DNA from: Massilia pinisoli
GTDB taxonomy: Bacteria > Pseudomonadota > Gammaproteobacteria > Burkholderiales > Burkholderiaceae_D
Direction of reading: 5' to 3'
DNA length: 64,000 nt
Assembly (NCBI RefSeq): GCF_024753285.1
Contig: NZ_JANUGW010000001.1
Coordinates: 1-64,000, forward strand
In this document: positions 8,603 through 17,019 of the stretch, in pieces
How the letters are laid out: every line of letters begins with the position of its first letter
Numbering within the stretch: the stretch's first letter is position 1
Position numbers and translations under genes: made by a program
Notes under the pieces: generated by a model
What the model saw: the letters and a program-made list of their open reading frames with translations, nothing else
Told to the model about the DNA's origin: nothing
The model's database searches: none

Positions 8603-9058
8603 ATGCACGATTCGAGCCGGCCATGGATCGCCCTGGCCGCCGCCATTGCGGTCGTGGGCGCGCTGATCCACGTGGCTGCCATTCCGGCCGGCCCAGCCTG
8701 GTATGCCTATTTCGGCGCCCCGCCGTCCGTCGTCGCGTCCGCCCGCGCCGGCACCTGGCTCGCGCCCGTGGGCGCAGTGGCCATCGCGCTGCTGATGGCC
8801 ACGTGCGGCTGGTATGCCGGCGCGGCGCTGGGCATCGTGCGCCGTCCGCCGTTGCTGCGGACGGGCCTTGCCGCGATGGCCGCAGTCTGTCTGCCGCGCG
8901 CCCTGATCCTCGTCCCGCTGGCCGTCACGCATCCGGAACTGCGCACCACGTTCCAGGTCGTCGCCGCCATCGTGTGGGGGCTGGCCGGCATCGGCTTCGC
9001 GCTCGGCTGCGCGCTCGTTCACCGCCAGCACCGTGTCGCGCGCCGCGTCGCGGCGTGA
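8603..9058 (+). CDS. Small membrane protein of unknown function
   Basis: The protein has 151 residues and four predicted membrane segments: about 10-28, 50-72, 85-105 and 118-138. An AAGGAGA site precedes the ATG at 8603. I do not recognise a named family beyond a general resemblance to small four-helix proteins found beside AraC regulators. The stop is about 30 bases before the AraC start, so the three genes from 8603 to 10,768 may form one unit. Confidence 0.75.
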   Translation: MHDSSRPWIALAAAIAVVGALIHVAAIPAGPAWYAYFGAPPSVVASARAGTWLAPVGAVAIALLMATCGWYAGAALGIVRRPPLLRTGLAAMAAVCLPRALILVPLAVTHPELRTTFQVVAAIVWGLAGIGFALGCALVHRQHRVARRVAA

Positions 9059-9089
9059 CATCCGCCGGGCGGTCTATACTGGCACCACC

Positions 9090-9854
9090 ATGCACCTGTA
9101 CCGCGAATTCCCGCCCCATCCGGCGCTGGCCGGCCACGTCGCCTGCCTGTGGACGAGCCTCGCCATGCCGGACGGCGCGCCCGTGCGCACGCGCGTCCTG
9201 CCCGACAATTGCATCGACATCCTGTGGCAGGACGCGGCGCCGCTGGGCAAGGTCGCGGGCATGATGTCGCGTCCCCATCACGTGTCGATGGCGACGCCCG
9301 TGCTGACCGTCGCCGTGCGCTTCCTGCCCGGTGCCGCGCGCGCGTTCTTCGACCTGCCGCTGTGCGAACTGCAGGACGGCCACCCCGCGCTCGCCGACCT
9401 GTGGCCGCGCGCGGATGCCGAGGCGCTGGCCGCCGCGTTGTGGGAGCGCGAGCAGACGGCCGAAGCACGGCTGGCGATCGTCGAGCAGGCGCTGCTCGCG
9501 CGCCTGCGCGCACGCGAGCCCGTACGCGCGGACCTGCTCTCGCGCGCGGCCGTCGCGCGGATCGAGGCGGACGGCGGCGCGCAGCGCATCGATGACGTCG
9601 CGTCCGATCTGGGCGTCACGCGCCAGCACCTGGCGCTGCTGTTCCGCGAGCGCGTGGGCCTGCCCGCAAAGACGTTCGCCATGGTATGCCGCTTCCGCCG
9701 CGCGCATGCGGCGCTGCGGGCGCGGCCCGGCGCCATCGACTGGGCGCTGCTCGCCGGCGACTGCGGCTATTACGACCAGTCGCACCTGATCCACGCGTTC
9801 CGCCAGTTCGCCGACGCGACGCCGGAGTCGTTCGTGCGCCGGGTGGCCGCATGA
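9090..9854 (+). CDS. AraC-family transcriptional regulator
   Basis: The protein has 254 residues. The N-terminal half (about 1-150) is the small beta-barrel sensor seen in DUF6597-type AraC proteins (MHLYREFPPHPALAGHVACLW). The C-terminal half has two helix-turn-helix motifs: RIDDVASDLGVTRQHLALLF, and the conserved second helix CGYYDQSHLIHAFRQFADATP. I chose the ATG at 9090 because the family begins just before YREFPP; an in-frame ATG at 9033 lies inside the preceding gene. The stop overlaps the start of the arginase-family gene (ATGA), so the two are coupled. Confidence 0.88.
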   Translation: MHLYREFPPHPALAGHVACLWTSLAMPDGAPVRTRVLPDNCIDILWQDAAPLGKVAGMMSRPHHVSMATPVLTVAVRFLPGAARAFFDLPLCELQDGHPALADLWPRADAEALAAALWEREQTAEARLAIVEQALLARLRAREPVRADLLSRAAVARIEADGGAQRIDDVASDLGVTRQHLALLFRERVGLPAKTFAMVCRFRRAHAALRARPGAIDWALLAGDCGYYDQSHLIHAFRQFADATPESFVRRVAA

Positions 9855-10768
9855 GCGGGCGGATCGTCCAGGTTATCGCCGCGCCATCGAACCTCGGCTT
9901 GCGTCCCCTGCGGCCCGGGCATGAGCCGGGCACCTGGCGCGCACCCGACGCCCTGTTCGACGCGGGCCTGCTGGACGCGGTCGGTGCCGGCGCGCCCATC
10001 GTGATGGCGCGGCCGGCATGGAAACCCGGCCCCGATCCGGGCACCCGGCTGCGCAACGGGATCGCCATGCGCGCGTTCAACCTCGCGCTGGCCGACCACG
10101 TGGACGCCACATGTGCGCGCGCTGCGTTCACGCTCGTCGTCGGCGGCGATTGCTCGATCCTGCTCGGCGCGCTGGCGGGCGCGCGCCGCCATGGGCCGCT
10201 GGCGCTCGTCCACGCCGACGGTCACAGCGACTTCCGTCATCCCGGCAACTACGACCCGGCGACCACGCTGGGTGCCGTGGCCGGCATGGATCTCGCGCTG
10301 GCGACGGGTCGCGGCGAGGCGTTGATGACGGACTGGCCCGGCGTGCCGACGCCGCTCGTGCACGACCGTCACGTCGTTCAGATCGGCGAGCGGGAAGGGC
10401 GCGACCCCGATTTCGCGTGGCCGGACGTGAACGACACGGCCATCGAACGCATCGACGTGTTCGCGGCAAACGAGATGGGAGCGCACGCCGTGCTGGCCCG
10501 CGCACGCCGCACGCTCGACGCTGCATCGCACCACCGTTTCTGGGTGCACCTGGACGTCGACGTGCTCGACGCCGCCGTCATGCCGGCCGTCGACAGCCCT
10601 GGCTCGCCCGGTATCGCGCCGGACGACCTCGTGCTCGTCCTTTCCGGCCTGTTGCCCGATCCACGGTGCGCCGGCATGACGGTCACCGTCTTCGATCCCG
10701 ACCTCGATCCCGACGGGCGCTACGCACGCCTGCTCGTCGGCCTTCTGGGCCGCTTGTCGTTCCGCTAA
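9851..10768 (+). CDS. Arginase/agmatinase-family hydrolase
   Basis: The protein has 305 residues of the ureohydrolase fold, which uses a two-manganese site to hydrolyse guanidino compounds or formiminoglutamate. Metal motifs are present in slightly variant form: GGDCS at 98-102 (GGDHS in classical arginases), DGHSD at 123-127 (classically DAHxD), and HLDVDVLD followed by AAVMPA where most members have DPxxxP. The variant motifs leave the substrate open. Coupling to the AraC regulator suggests that the regulator controls it or senses its substrate. Confidence 0.85.
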   Translation: MSGRIVQVIAAPSNLGLRPLRPGHEPGTWRAPDALFDAGLLDAVGAGAPIVMARPAWKPGPDPGTRLRNGIAMRAFNLALADHVDATCARAAFTLVVGGDCSILLGALAGARRHGPLALVHADGHSDFRHPGNYDPATTLGAVAGMDLALATGRGEALMTDWPGVPTPLVHDRHVVQIGEREGRDPDFAWPDVNDTAIERIDVFAANEMGAHAVLARARRTLDAASHHRFWVHLDVDVLDAAVMPAVDSPGSPGIAPDDLVLVLSGLLPDPRCAGMTVTVFDPDLDPDGRYARLLVGLLGRLSFR

Positions 10769-11120
10769 CACCGCTTCTACTGAGAAATTTCATTCAGCGG
10801 TTTGGCGGTCTTGATAATTGCCAACCCTTGTGGCGTCTCCCACAATGCCGCAAGGGTACGAGGTATGCAAGAGACGCAACGGGTCCAATCGGCCACGCCG
10901 CGGGTCCGTGAACGCGCGTGCAACGCAAAACGCCGTTGCGTACGCGTGAAAGACGGCCGGCACGACAGCGATGTCGAGGTCGCGCCAAAGCTGGATTCCT
11001 CCGACTGCCGGAAACCGTCACCGCCCCAGCGGCCGGGTGACGTATCGGTCCGGCGCAGCCATGCTGCCCACCATACCGGCACATTCCAATGACAACTTTC
11101 CCTTTTTGGCGGAGACTTTC
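10769..11120. other. Intergenic region with two inverted repeats upstream of GH74
   Basis: No gene is evident in these 352 bases. Two inverted repeats could form RNA hairpins. ACCCTTG at 10824-10830 pairs with CAAGGGT at 10851-10857, with GGC/GCC inside. ACGCG at 10912-10916 plus GCAACG at 10920-10925 pair with CGTTGC at 10934-10939 plus CGCGT at 10943-10947. Neither is followed by a T-run. A GGCGGAG ribosome site for the lipoprotein gene lies at the right end. Confidence 0.5.
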
Positions 11121-13556
11121 ATGAACACGACATACAGGAAGCGCACCATCGTCCTGGCGATCCTCGCGATGAGCCTTGCCGCAGGTTGCGGCGGTGGCGG
11201 TGGCGGCGGTTCCGGCACTTCCGGCACCACGGCCGGTACGGGTACGCCCGCCGGCACGGGCGGCACCGGCAGCACGGGCGCCACGGGAAGCACGGGCAGC
11301 ACCGGGAGTACCGGTTCGACGGGTTCCACCGGCGGCACCACCGACACGGGGAGCACCGGCACCACGAGCCCCGGCACGGACGCCAGCGGCGCATCTGCCA
11401 CGTGGACGAGCGTGAAATGGGGCGGCGGCGGCTACGTCACGGGCCTCATCTATCACCCGACGTCGGCGAACGTGCTGTATGCGCGCACCGACATCGGCGG
11501 CGCGTATCGCTGGAACGACACGTCGAAGTCCTGGACGCCGATCACGGACGGCATTGGATTCAGTGGACCGGAAAGCCGCTTCCACGGCATCGAAAGTATC
11601 GCCCTCGATCCGAACAACGACCAGCTCGTGTACATGATGACCGGGATGTACACGTTTGAAGGCAATGGCCGCATTTATGTCTCGAGCGACCGCGGCGCCA
11701 CGTGGACGCATTACGACGTGCCGTTCGCCATGGGCGGCAACAACGGCGGCCGTCCGCTCGGCGAACGCCTGATGGTCGACCCGAACAAGCCGTCGACGCT
11801 GTTCTTCGGCTCGCGCATGGCCGGCCTGTGGAAGAGCACGGACTCCGGCAAGACCTGGGCGCAGGTCACGTCGCTGTCGTCCATCACGATGACGTCGGAC
11901 CAGACCCATGACGGCGGCATCGAGACGGTCCTGTTCGACACGAGCACCAAGGGCAGCGGCACGGCCACGCAGACGATCTACGTGGCCATCGCGCCCGACT
12001 ACGTCACCGCGGCCGGGCTGAAATCGAACCTGTACAAATCGACTGACGGCGGCGCGTCGTGGGCACCGGTCACGACGCCGGTCTCCGGCTTCATCCCGCA
12101 CATGGTGCGCGCGTCCGACGGCATGATCTACGTGCCGTTCAGCCAGGGCGGCGGCCCGTCGATCGCCGGTCCGGGCAAACTGTACAAGTTCGACGGCACG
12201 ACCTTCACGCAGCTCGCCAGCTACGACAATGGCGGCTACGGCGGCCTGTCCGTCTACGGTTCCGGTTCGACGGCCCACATCGCGCTGGGCGTCTCCAACA
12301 CCTGGGGCTCCGGCCAGGTCGTCCAGCTGTCGGTCGACGGCGGTGCGACGTGGAAGGAAATCGAGCAGGGCATGCCGCATGCCGGCGGCGGCGGCGCCGT
12401 CAGCGGCTGGGTGGACGACATCGAGATCGATCCGAGCAACCCCGACCACATCTCGCACGTGCACGGCGGCGGCATCGTGGAGACGCTGAACGCCTCGGCG
12501 ACCTCGCCGACCTGGAGCGGCAACGTGACGAACCTCGAGGAGACGGCCACCAACGCCATCGTCACGCCGCCGCCGGGTGCGTCGTACAAGTTCATCATCA
12601 GCGCGGGCGACATCGGCACGTGGCTGCAGACGGACCTCGCGGCGACGCCGACGAAGACGCCGTTTAACAACTGGAGCAACGGCAACGCCGCCGACCTGGC
12701 GTGGGCCGACCCGAACTACATCGCGGGTTCGGGCGTCGTCAACTCGTCCGGGACTGCGTTTGGCTTCTGGTCCGGCGACGGCGGCGCAACGTGGAAGAAC
12801 TTCGCCGCGCTTCCCGCGGGTGCCGCGACGAACAAGGGCGGTTCGTCGAGCCTGGTGGTCCCGTCGCGCAACAACGTGATCTGGGCGCCTGCCAATTCCG
12901 TGCCGTCGTACTCGACGGACAGCGGCTCGAACTGGACCGCAACGAACCTGCCGGCGCTGCCGAGCGTCGCCAACGGCTGGGATCGCGGCTACCGCCTCGT
13001 GGCGGACCGCAAGAACGCGAGCAAGGTCTACGCCTACGACTCGGGCGGCGCGTCGTGGGGCACGGCGGGCAAGGTCTACGTCTCGACGGACGGCGGTCAT
13101 ACGTTCACGCTGAGCGCGGGTTCGACGTCGGCGAAGCTGGCGCCGAACGCGTTTTGGACCACGTCGATGGTGGCGAACCCGAACGCCGAGGGCGACCTGT
13201 GGCTGGCCGACGGTGAAGCTCTGTTCCACTCGACCGATTCCGGTGCGACCTGGACGAAGCTGAGCGGCTTCGCGACGGTGAAGGGCTCAGGCACGACGGG
13301 GGATGCGCAGGGCACCAGCGCCATCGCCCTGGGCAAGGCCAAGGCCGGCGCATCGTACACGGCCGCCGTCTACGTGGTGGGCACGCGCAACGGCGTGTGG
13401 GGCATCTACCGTTCCGACGACGCGGGCGCCACCTGGTCGCGCTTCAACGACGACGCTCACCAGTACGGCGGCATCGGCGCCATCGCGGGCGACTGGAACT
13501 CGTACGGCCGCATCTACTTCAGCGGTACCGGTCGCGGCATCATCTACAGCAACTAA
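11121..13556 (+). CDS. GH74 xyloglucanase-like lipoprotein
   Basis: The protein has 811 residues. The N-terminus is a lipoprotein signal (LAAGC, lipidated Cys at about 23) followed by a Gly run and a roughly 60-residue linker of repeated GSTGSTG and TGT units. The rest is a GH74 fold of two seven-bladed propellers, with the family's opening WTSVKWGGGGYVTGL, ARTDIGGAYRW, many Asp-box repeats (TDSGKTW, TDGGASW, TDSGATW) and the closing DDAHQYGGIG. GH74 enzymes cut the glucan backbone of xyloglucan. The linker and lipid anchor imply an enzyme tethered to a membrane, possibly on the cell surface. A second GH74 gene lies at 60,312. Confidence 0.9.
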   Translation: MNTTYRKRTIVLAILAMSLAAGCGGGGGGGSGTSGTTAGTGTPAGTGGTGSTGATGSTGSTGSTGSTGSTGGTTDTGSTGTTSPGTDASGASATWTSVKWGGGGYVTGLIYHPTSANVLYARTDIGGAYRWNDTSKSWTPITDGIGFSGPESRFHGIESIALDPNNDQLVYMMTGMYTFEGNGRIYVSSDRGATWTHYDVPFAMGGNNGGRPLGERLMVDPNKPSTLFFGSRMAGLWKSTDSGKTWAQVTSLSSITMTSDQTHDGGIETVLFDTSTKGSGTATQTIYVAIAPDYVTAAGLKSNLYKSTDGGASWAPVTTPVSGFIPHMVRASDGMIYVPFSQGGGPSIAGPGKLYKFDGTTFTQLASYDNGGYGGLSVYGSGSTAHIALGVSNTWGSGQVVQLSVDGGATWKEIEQGMPHAGGGGAVSGWVDDIEIDPSNPDHISHVHGGGIVETLNASATSPTWSGNVTNLEETATNAIVTPPPGASYKFIISAGDIGTWLQTDLAATPTKTPFNNWSNGNAADLAWADPNYIAGSGVVNSSGTAFGFWSGDGGATWKNFAALPAGAATNKGGSSSLVVPSRNNVIWAPANSVPSYSTDSGSNWTATNLPALPSVANGWDRGYRLVADRKNASKVYAYDSGGASWGTAGKVYVSTDGGHTFTLSAGSTSAKLAPNAFWTTSMVANPNAEGDLWLADGEALFHSTDSGATWTKLSGFATVKGSGTTGDAQGTSAIALGKAKAGASYTAAVYVVGTRNGVWGIYRSDDAGATWSRFNDDAHQYGGIGAIAGDWNSYGRIYFSGTGRGIIYSN

Positions 13557-13570
13557 GGTCGACCGTGTGC

Positions 13571-13599
13571 AAAAGGGCAGCTTCGGCTGCCCTTTTTTT
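13571..13599 (+). terminator. Rho-independent terminator after GH74
   Basis: AAAGGGCAGC at 13572-13581 pairs with GCTGCCCTTT at 13586-13595 across a TTCG tetraloop, and the T-run continues to 13599. This is a textbook intrinsic terminator 15 bases after the GH74 stop. Confidence 0.92.
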
Positions 13600-13681
13600 G
13601 TGCGCGCGGGCGCATCTTCCATTTTTCCAATCCACCGGGCCATGGAACGGGCATCATGTGGTTTTTCGACAGGAGACTTCC

Positions 13682-14047
13682 ATGATCAAGGGATTACGCA
13701 CCGTGACCTATCCCGTGGCCGACCTGGGCCGCGCCAAGGCCTGGTTCGCCGACGTGTTCGGCGTCCAGCCTTACTTCGACCAGCCGTTCTACGTCGGTTT
13801 CGCCGTCGGCGGCTTCGAGCTGGGCCTCGTCCCCGACGGCACGCCCGGCACGACCGGGTCCACCGCGTTCTGGGGCGTGGACGACATCGCCGCCGACGTC
13901 GAGCGCATCGTCGGGCTGGGCGCCACCGTCCGCACGGCGATCCAGGACGTGGGCGAGGGTATCAAGGTGGCGGAATTGAACGACCCGTTCGGCAACGTCC
14001 TCGGTCTCATCGAGAACCCGCTGTTCGATTCCGCCGCCGTGCGCTGA
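13682..14047 (+). CDS. VOC-superfamily (glyoxalase-like) protein
   Basis: The 121-residue single-domain protein starts MIKGLRTVTYPVADLGRAKAWFADVFG and ends DPFGNVLGLIENP, the standard beginning and end of a vicinal-oxygen-chelate module. Such proteins range from metalloenzymes to resistance proteins that bind small molecules, and the substrate is not predictable here. An AGGAGACTT site precedes the ATG. The gene lies alone between the GH74 terminator and a convergent CMD gene. Confidence 0.85.
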   Translation: MIKGLRTVTYPVADLGRAKAWFADVFGVQPYFDQPFYVGFAVGGFELGLVPDGTPGTTGSTAFWGVDDIAADVERIVGLGATVRTAIQDVGEGIKVAELNDPFGNVLGLIENPLFDSAAVR

Positions 14048-14512
14048 TCACATGCCGGCCGGCGGCTCGACGGGAATCGGATTGCGCAGCGACAGGTTGA
14101 TCGCGTTCCAGCCACGGATGACGGCGATCGTATAGCCCAGCTCCGCGATCTCGGCGTCGCTGAAATGCTCGCGCAGCTGCGGCCAGGCGGCGTCCGTGTC
14201 GTCGCGGTGGGGCAGGCCGTTGACGGCGTCGGCCCAGGCCAGCGCCGCGCGATCGCGGTCGCTGAAGAACGGCGATTCGCGCCAGGCGGCCACGCTGTTC
14301 AGGTGGCGCGGGTCGGCGCCTTGCTTGACGAGGTCGCGCCAGTGCATGTCGACGCACACGCCGCAGCCGTTCTGCTGCGACACGCGCAGGTTGACGAGTT
14401 CGACGAGGCGCGGGCCGAGGACGCCCTGCTTGACGGTCTGCGACAGGTTGACCATGGCCTTCAGCGCGGACGGGGCGTTGGCGAACAGGTTGATGCGGGG
14501 AGCGTGCAACAT
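14048..14512 (-). CDS. Carboxymuconolactone decarboxylase/AhpD-like protein
   Basis: The protein has 154 residues with the AhpD-type redox motif CGVCVDMHWRDL (CxxC plus downstream His) in an alpha-helical CMD fold. Members of this branch are usually peroxidase partners or stress proteins rather than true lactone decarboxylases. The start at 14512 has an AAAGGAA site. The stop abuts the end of the convergent VOC gene with no gap. Confidence 0.85.
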   Translation of the reverse strand: MLHAPRINLFANAPSALKAMVNLSQTVKQGVLGPRLVELVNLRVSQQNGCGVCVDMHWRDLVKQGADPRHLNSVAAWRESPFFSDRDRAALAWADAVNGLPHRDDTDAAWPQLREHFSDAEIAELGYTIAVIRGWNAINLSLRNPIPVEPPAGM

Positions 14513-14602
14513 GACGGTTCCTTTCGAATGGACGAGGGTGCGAAATGCATCCTCCTGTCCATTAGACGAAACGGCGCGCCCGTTCGTGACAGGTTCCCCG
14601 AA

Positions 14603-15223
14603 TTATTTGAGATCGTATTGCCGGCGCAGTGCGTCGACGTAGCGGCCGCGCGAGCTGCGCGCCCGTTCGTGCGGGGCGAACGGGCTGCTGGCATGGTCGA
14701 GCAGGTCGATCGCATCGCCAAGCCGCATGCGTTCCGTACCGTCCAGCGGCCGGCCATCGTCCGTCAGCAGCCGGATGACGCGGATCGCCAGCTCCTTCGC
14801 CGCAATGTCTTCCGGCAGGCCCGTGCGCGTGCACAGGCCATAGGTGCCGGCGATGAAGTGGCCCCATTCCTCGCGCACGTGCGCGTCCGCCATCAGCGCG
14901 GGCATGGGCGCGGCGCGGTACAAGTCGAGCGTGTCGAGCGCCGCCCGGTAGCGCGCCGCAAAGCACGCATACGGATCCTCTGCGCCTTCCAACAACATCC
15001 GCAGCCAGGCGACGTTGCCGCGCGCATGCCAGTCGATGGCGTGGTCCTCCGCATGCGCGCCGAAATACGAGGTGCAGTCGATGTGCACCTGCAGCCGGTA
15101 CGACCGCGCGGGCATCGTACCGGCCGCGGTGAATGCGTCGAGCCGCGCGGGGGCGGTCGCGCAGGCCGCGAGCAGTTGCGCGCGGGTGAGGAAGTGCGTG
15201 TTAAGGTAGTCGATGAGTTCCAT
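14603..15223 (-). CDS. Conserved hypothetical protein (DUF6058-like)
   Basis: The protein has 206 residues, is soluble and has no signal peptide. The layout, with an N-terminal helical segment (MELIDYLNTHFLTRAQLLAAC), a central SYRLQ and SYFGAHAED, then WHARGNVAW, resembles the DUF6058 family associated with natural-product loci. I could not verify this and no biosynthetic neighbours are present. It lies between a CMD gene and a YdcF-like gene on the same strand and gives no operon clue. Confidence 0.6.
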   Translation of the reverse strand: MELIDYLNTHFLTRAQLLAACATAPARLDAFTAAGTMPARSYRLQVHIDCTSYFGAHAEDHAIDWHARGNVAWLRMLLEGAEDPYACFAARYRAALDTLDLYRAAPMPALMADAHVREEWGHFIAGTYGLCTRTGLPEDIAAKELAIRVIRLLTDDGRPLDGTERMRLGDAIDLLDHASSPFAPHERARSSRGRYVDALRRQYDLK

Positions 15224-15232
15224 GCGCCCATG

Positions 15233-15844
15233 CTAGCGCGGTGTATGCTCCGACGATTCGGCCGCGGTCGAAGTGTCGTCGATCTCCGTCAGGAAGCCTT
15301 CGGCCAGGTAGCGCGGGATCTTGGCGAATTCGCCCAGCACGCGCGCGCGGAATTCATCGTGCTCGTGCCAGCGGTCGGCCGGTACGCCGAAATAGTTGAC
15401 GGGGCTGACCGTGACGGAGAGGCCCGGCCAGTGCCGGCGCAACGTCATCAGGTAGCGCCGCGTCGAGCAGACCTTGCCGATGACGACGACGCTGCCGATC
15501 GCCGCGACGTCCATCACCTCGGCGACCCTGGCCCGGCCGAAGCGCACGTTTTCGCCCGTGTTCGTCGCGGCCGTTTCCAGGATGAGCGCCGTCTCCGGTA
15601 TCCCGAGGCCGACGAGGTGGTCCGCGATGACGTCCGCTTCCGCGAACGGCGCGCCACCGGTGCGGCCCCCGGAGACGAGCAGCCGGCGGAACATGCCGTC
15701 CTGCCACAGGCGGAGCGCGGCGTCGCAGAATTCGGGCACGCCGTGGCGCGTGCCGAACAGGAAGCCGAGGTCGGACGGGCAGGGTGGAAACGACGGCATG
15801 ACGTAGCGGCCGATGTCGTCGATGGTGTCTGCTCGTGTGTTCAT
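15233..15844 (-). CDS. YdcF/ElyC-type DUF218 protein
   Basis: The protein has 203 residues. The DUF218 hallmarks are present: LFGTRHG early, LLVSGGRTGGAPFAEADVIADHL, then ETAATNTGENVRFGR, and finally VVVIGKVCSTRRYLMTLRRHWP. The family includes E. coli YdcF (binds S-adenosylmethionine) and ElyC/SanA (envelope functions). No membrane anchor is seen, so it resembles the soluble YdcF branch. I chose MNTRADT at 15844; the frame stays open to 15916 but without family similarity. Confidence 0.85.
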   Translation of the reverse strand: MNTRADTIDDIGRYVMPSFPPCPSDLGFLFGTRHGVPEFCDAALRLWQDGMFRRLLVSGGRTGGAPFAEADVIADHLVGLGIPETALILETAATNTGENVRFGRARVAEVMDVAAIGSVVVIGKVCSTRRYLMTLRRHWPGLSVTVSPVNYFGVPADRWHEHDEFRARVLGEFAKIPRYLAEGFLTEIDDTSTAAESSEHTPR

Positions 15845-15909
15845 ACGGTGCCGTTCCAGCGCGAAGACGTTATCATGGTGGCCCGTCGCGCCGCTCCACC
15901 CACATTGAC

Positions 15910-16374
15910 ATGACATTCGTTTCCAGCCCGCGCTGCCGGGTCCCGCTGCTTGCCTTCGTCGCGGCCCTGGCCTGCGGTCCGGTCCTGGGCGCCGAGCCGC
16001 CGCTGTTCAACGGGCGCTGGGTGGCGGACGATCCGGACCAGGCGCAAGGCCGGTACGCCATCCTTGCGATCGACGACGCGACTCTGTCGTGGCGCCCGCC
16101 GAAACGCTCGGCGCCCACGTGCACGCGGCGTTTCGACCTGCACAAGGAACGCCCGGGTACCGTGTACGTGGATGGCCACGGCAAGAAATTCGTCGCCGGC
16201 GTCCCCGGCAGCATTCCCACATATCTGCTGAAGCTGGGCGACGGCACGTGCGGCAACCCCGCCGACGCGGTGCGGATCATTTTTCCGTTGATTTACGATC
16301 GGCGCCATATCGAGTTCATCGAATACGTCGCAGGGAAACCCGTCAGCGTGCAGCGGCTGCACCGCAAGAAGTGA
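15910..16374 (+). CDS. Secreted hypothetical protein
   Basis: The 154-residue protein has a signal peptide (RVPLLAFVAALACGPVLG-AE). The mature part begins PPLFNGRWVADDPDQAQGRYAIL and has two Cys residues that could form a disulfide (TCTRRFD and GTCGNPAD). The short beta-rich pattern resembles lipocalin-like or DUF-type periplasmic proteins, but I recognise no family. It is divergent from the YdcF-like gene, with overlapping upstream regions of under 70 bases. Confidence 0.65.
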   Translation: MTFVSSPRCRVPLLAFVAALACGPVLGAEPPLFNGRWVADDPDQAQGRYAILAIDDATLSWRPPKRSAPTCTRRFDLHKERPGTVYVDGHGKKFVAGVPGSIPTYLLKLGDGTCGNPADAVRIIFPLIYDRRHIEFIEYVAGKPVSVQRLHRKK

Positions 16375-16375
16375 A

Positions 16376-16768
16376 TCAGGACCGCGCCGCCTGCCGTGGC
16401 GCAGCTGCGGGCGGCGTGATCATGGGTTCCAGGTTGCAGTGGTCGAGCGACGCGTCGATGGCGTCGACGGGGCCATACCATTCGTACACGCCGACGAACC
16501 CGCCCGTGCGCAGGATCCAGACCTTCTTCGTGCGCGTGTCCATCACCGCCGTGTGGCGAAAGCCGTCGGCGACGTACGGGTCCTCGGGGATCACGACGCG
16601 GACGAACGGGCCGCCGTGCGCCGTGTCCGGGGCCGCTGCAGCCGGGATCGCGGTCGCGAAACCGGAGAAGGTGATGCCGTAGCGGTCCGCCAGCGATTTG
16701 GAGAGCGGGCAGGCGGATGCGTGGGCAGACAGCAGGGCGAGGGAAGCGGCGGCGACGAGGTTCTTCAT
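16376..16768 (-). CDS. Secreted hypothetical protein
   Basis: The 130-residue protein has a signal peptide (MKNLVAAASLALLSAHASA-CP). The mature part contains VRVVIPEDPYVADGFRHTAVMD and KKVWILRTGGFVGVYEWYGPVD, repeated short beta strands with no catalytic motif that I recognise. The start at 16768 was chosen for the signal peptide; the frame extends further upstream without one. It is convergent with the gene at 15,910, one base apart. Confidence 0.65.
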   Translation of the reverse strand: MKNLVAAASLALLSAHASACPLSKSLADRYGITFSGFATAIPAAAAPDTAHGGPFVRVVIPEDPYVADGFRHTAVMDTRTKKVWILRTGGFVGVYEWYGPVDAIDASLDHCNLEPMITPPAAAPRQAARS

Positions 16769-16870
16769 GACGAAAGGCGTGTGGTGCGGTGGGGTCGTTC
16801 GCAACGATATCATGGCGCGGCCGCCCAAAATGCGCGGATTCTCACGGGGACGGCGCCCCAAGCCCGGCCG

Positions 16871-16899
16871 TTGCGACGGCAGCGCGCGTTTGCTAGTAT
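16871..16899 (+). promoter_or_regulatory. Sigma-70-like promoter before the mini-ORF
   Basis: TTGCGA at 16871-16876 and TAGTAT at 16894-16899 are 17 bases apart. The predicted start point, near 16,906, coincides with the ATG of the 20-codon ORF, so a transcript from here would be essentially leaderless for that ORF. Confidence 0.5.
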
Positions 16900-16905
16900 C
16901 GCAAC

Positions 16906-16968
16906 ATGGACCGATTCCGCGTCACCCGCCAGGCGATTATTACCACCATCGACACGATGGTGGGTTAG
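16906..16968 (+). other. Ile/Thr-rich 20-codon ORF with internal hairpin
   Basis: ATG at 16906 opens a 20-codon frame that ends in TAG at 16966-16968. Three Ile and four Thr codons are present, most clustered as AIITTIDT, which is reminiscent of attenuator leader peptides. The RNA could also fold: CCACCATC at 16943-16950 pairs with GATGGTGG at 16956-16963. No biosynthetic operon follows. Whether it is translated is unknown. Confidence 0.35.
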
Positions 16969-16976
16969 CGCTTGTT

Positions 16977-17008
16977 ACTGCAACCCGCCTGGAGGCGGGT
17001 CGTGCAGT
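16977..17008. other. Long hairpin between mini-ORF and NTF2-like fragment
   Basis: ACTGCA-ACCCGCC pairs with GGCGGGT-CG-TGCAGT around a TGGA loop, giving 13 base pairs with a two-base bulge. It lies right after the mini-ORF and is not followed by a T-run. An AAGGAGA ribosome site follows at 17033-17039. Confidence 0.6.
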
Positions 17009-17019
17009 CACCTGTCTCC

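Noticed and set aside
11180-11400. Simple-sequence repeat region as a possible CRISPR or VNTR
   Set aside because: The GSTGSTG-coding units are a protein linker with silent variation and no spacers. It may vary in length between strains, but it is not a CRISPR array.
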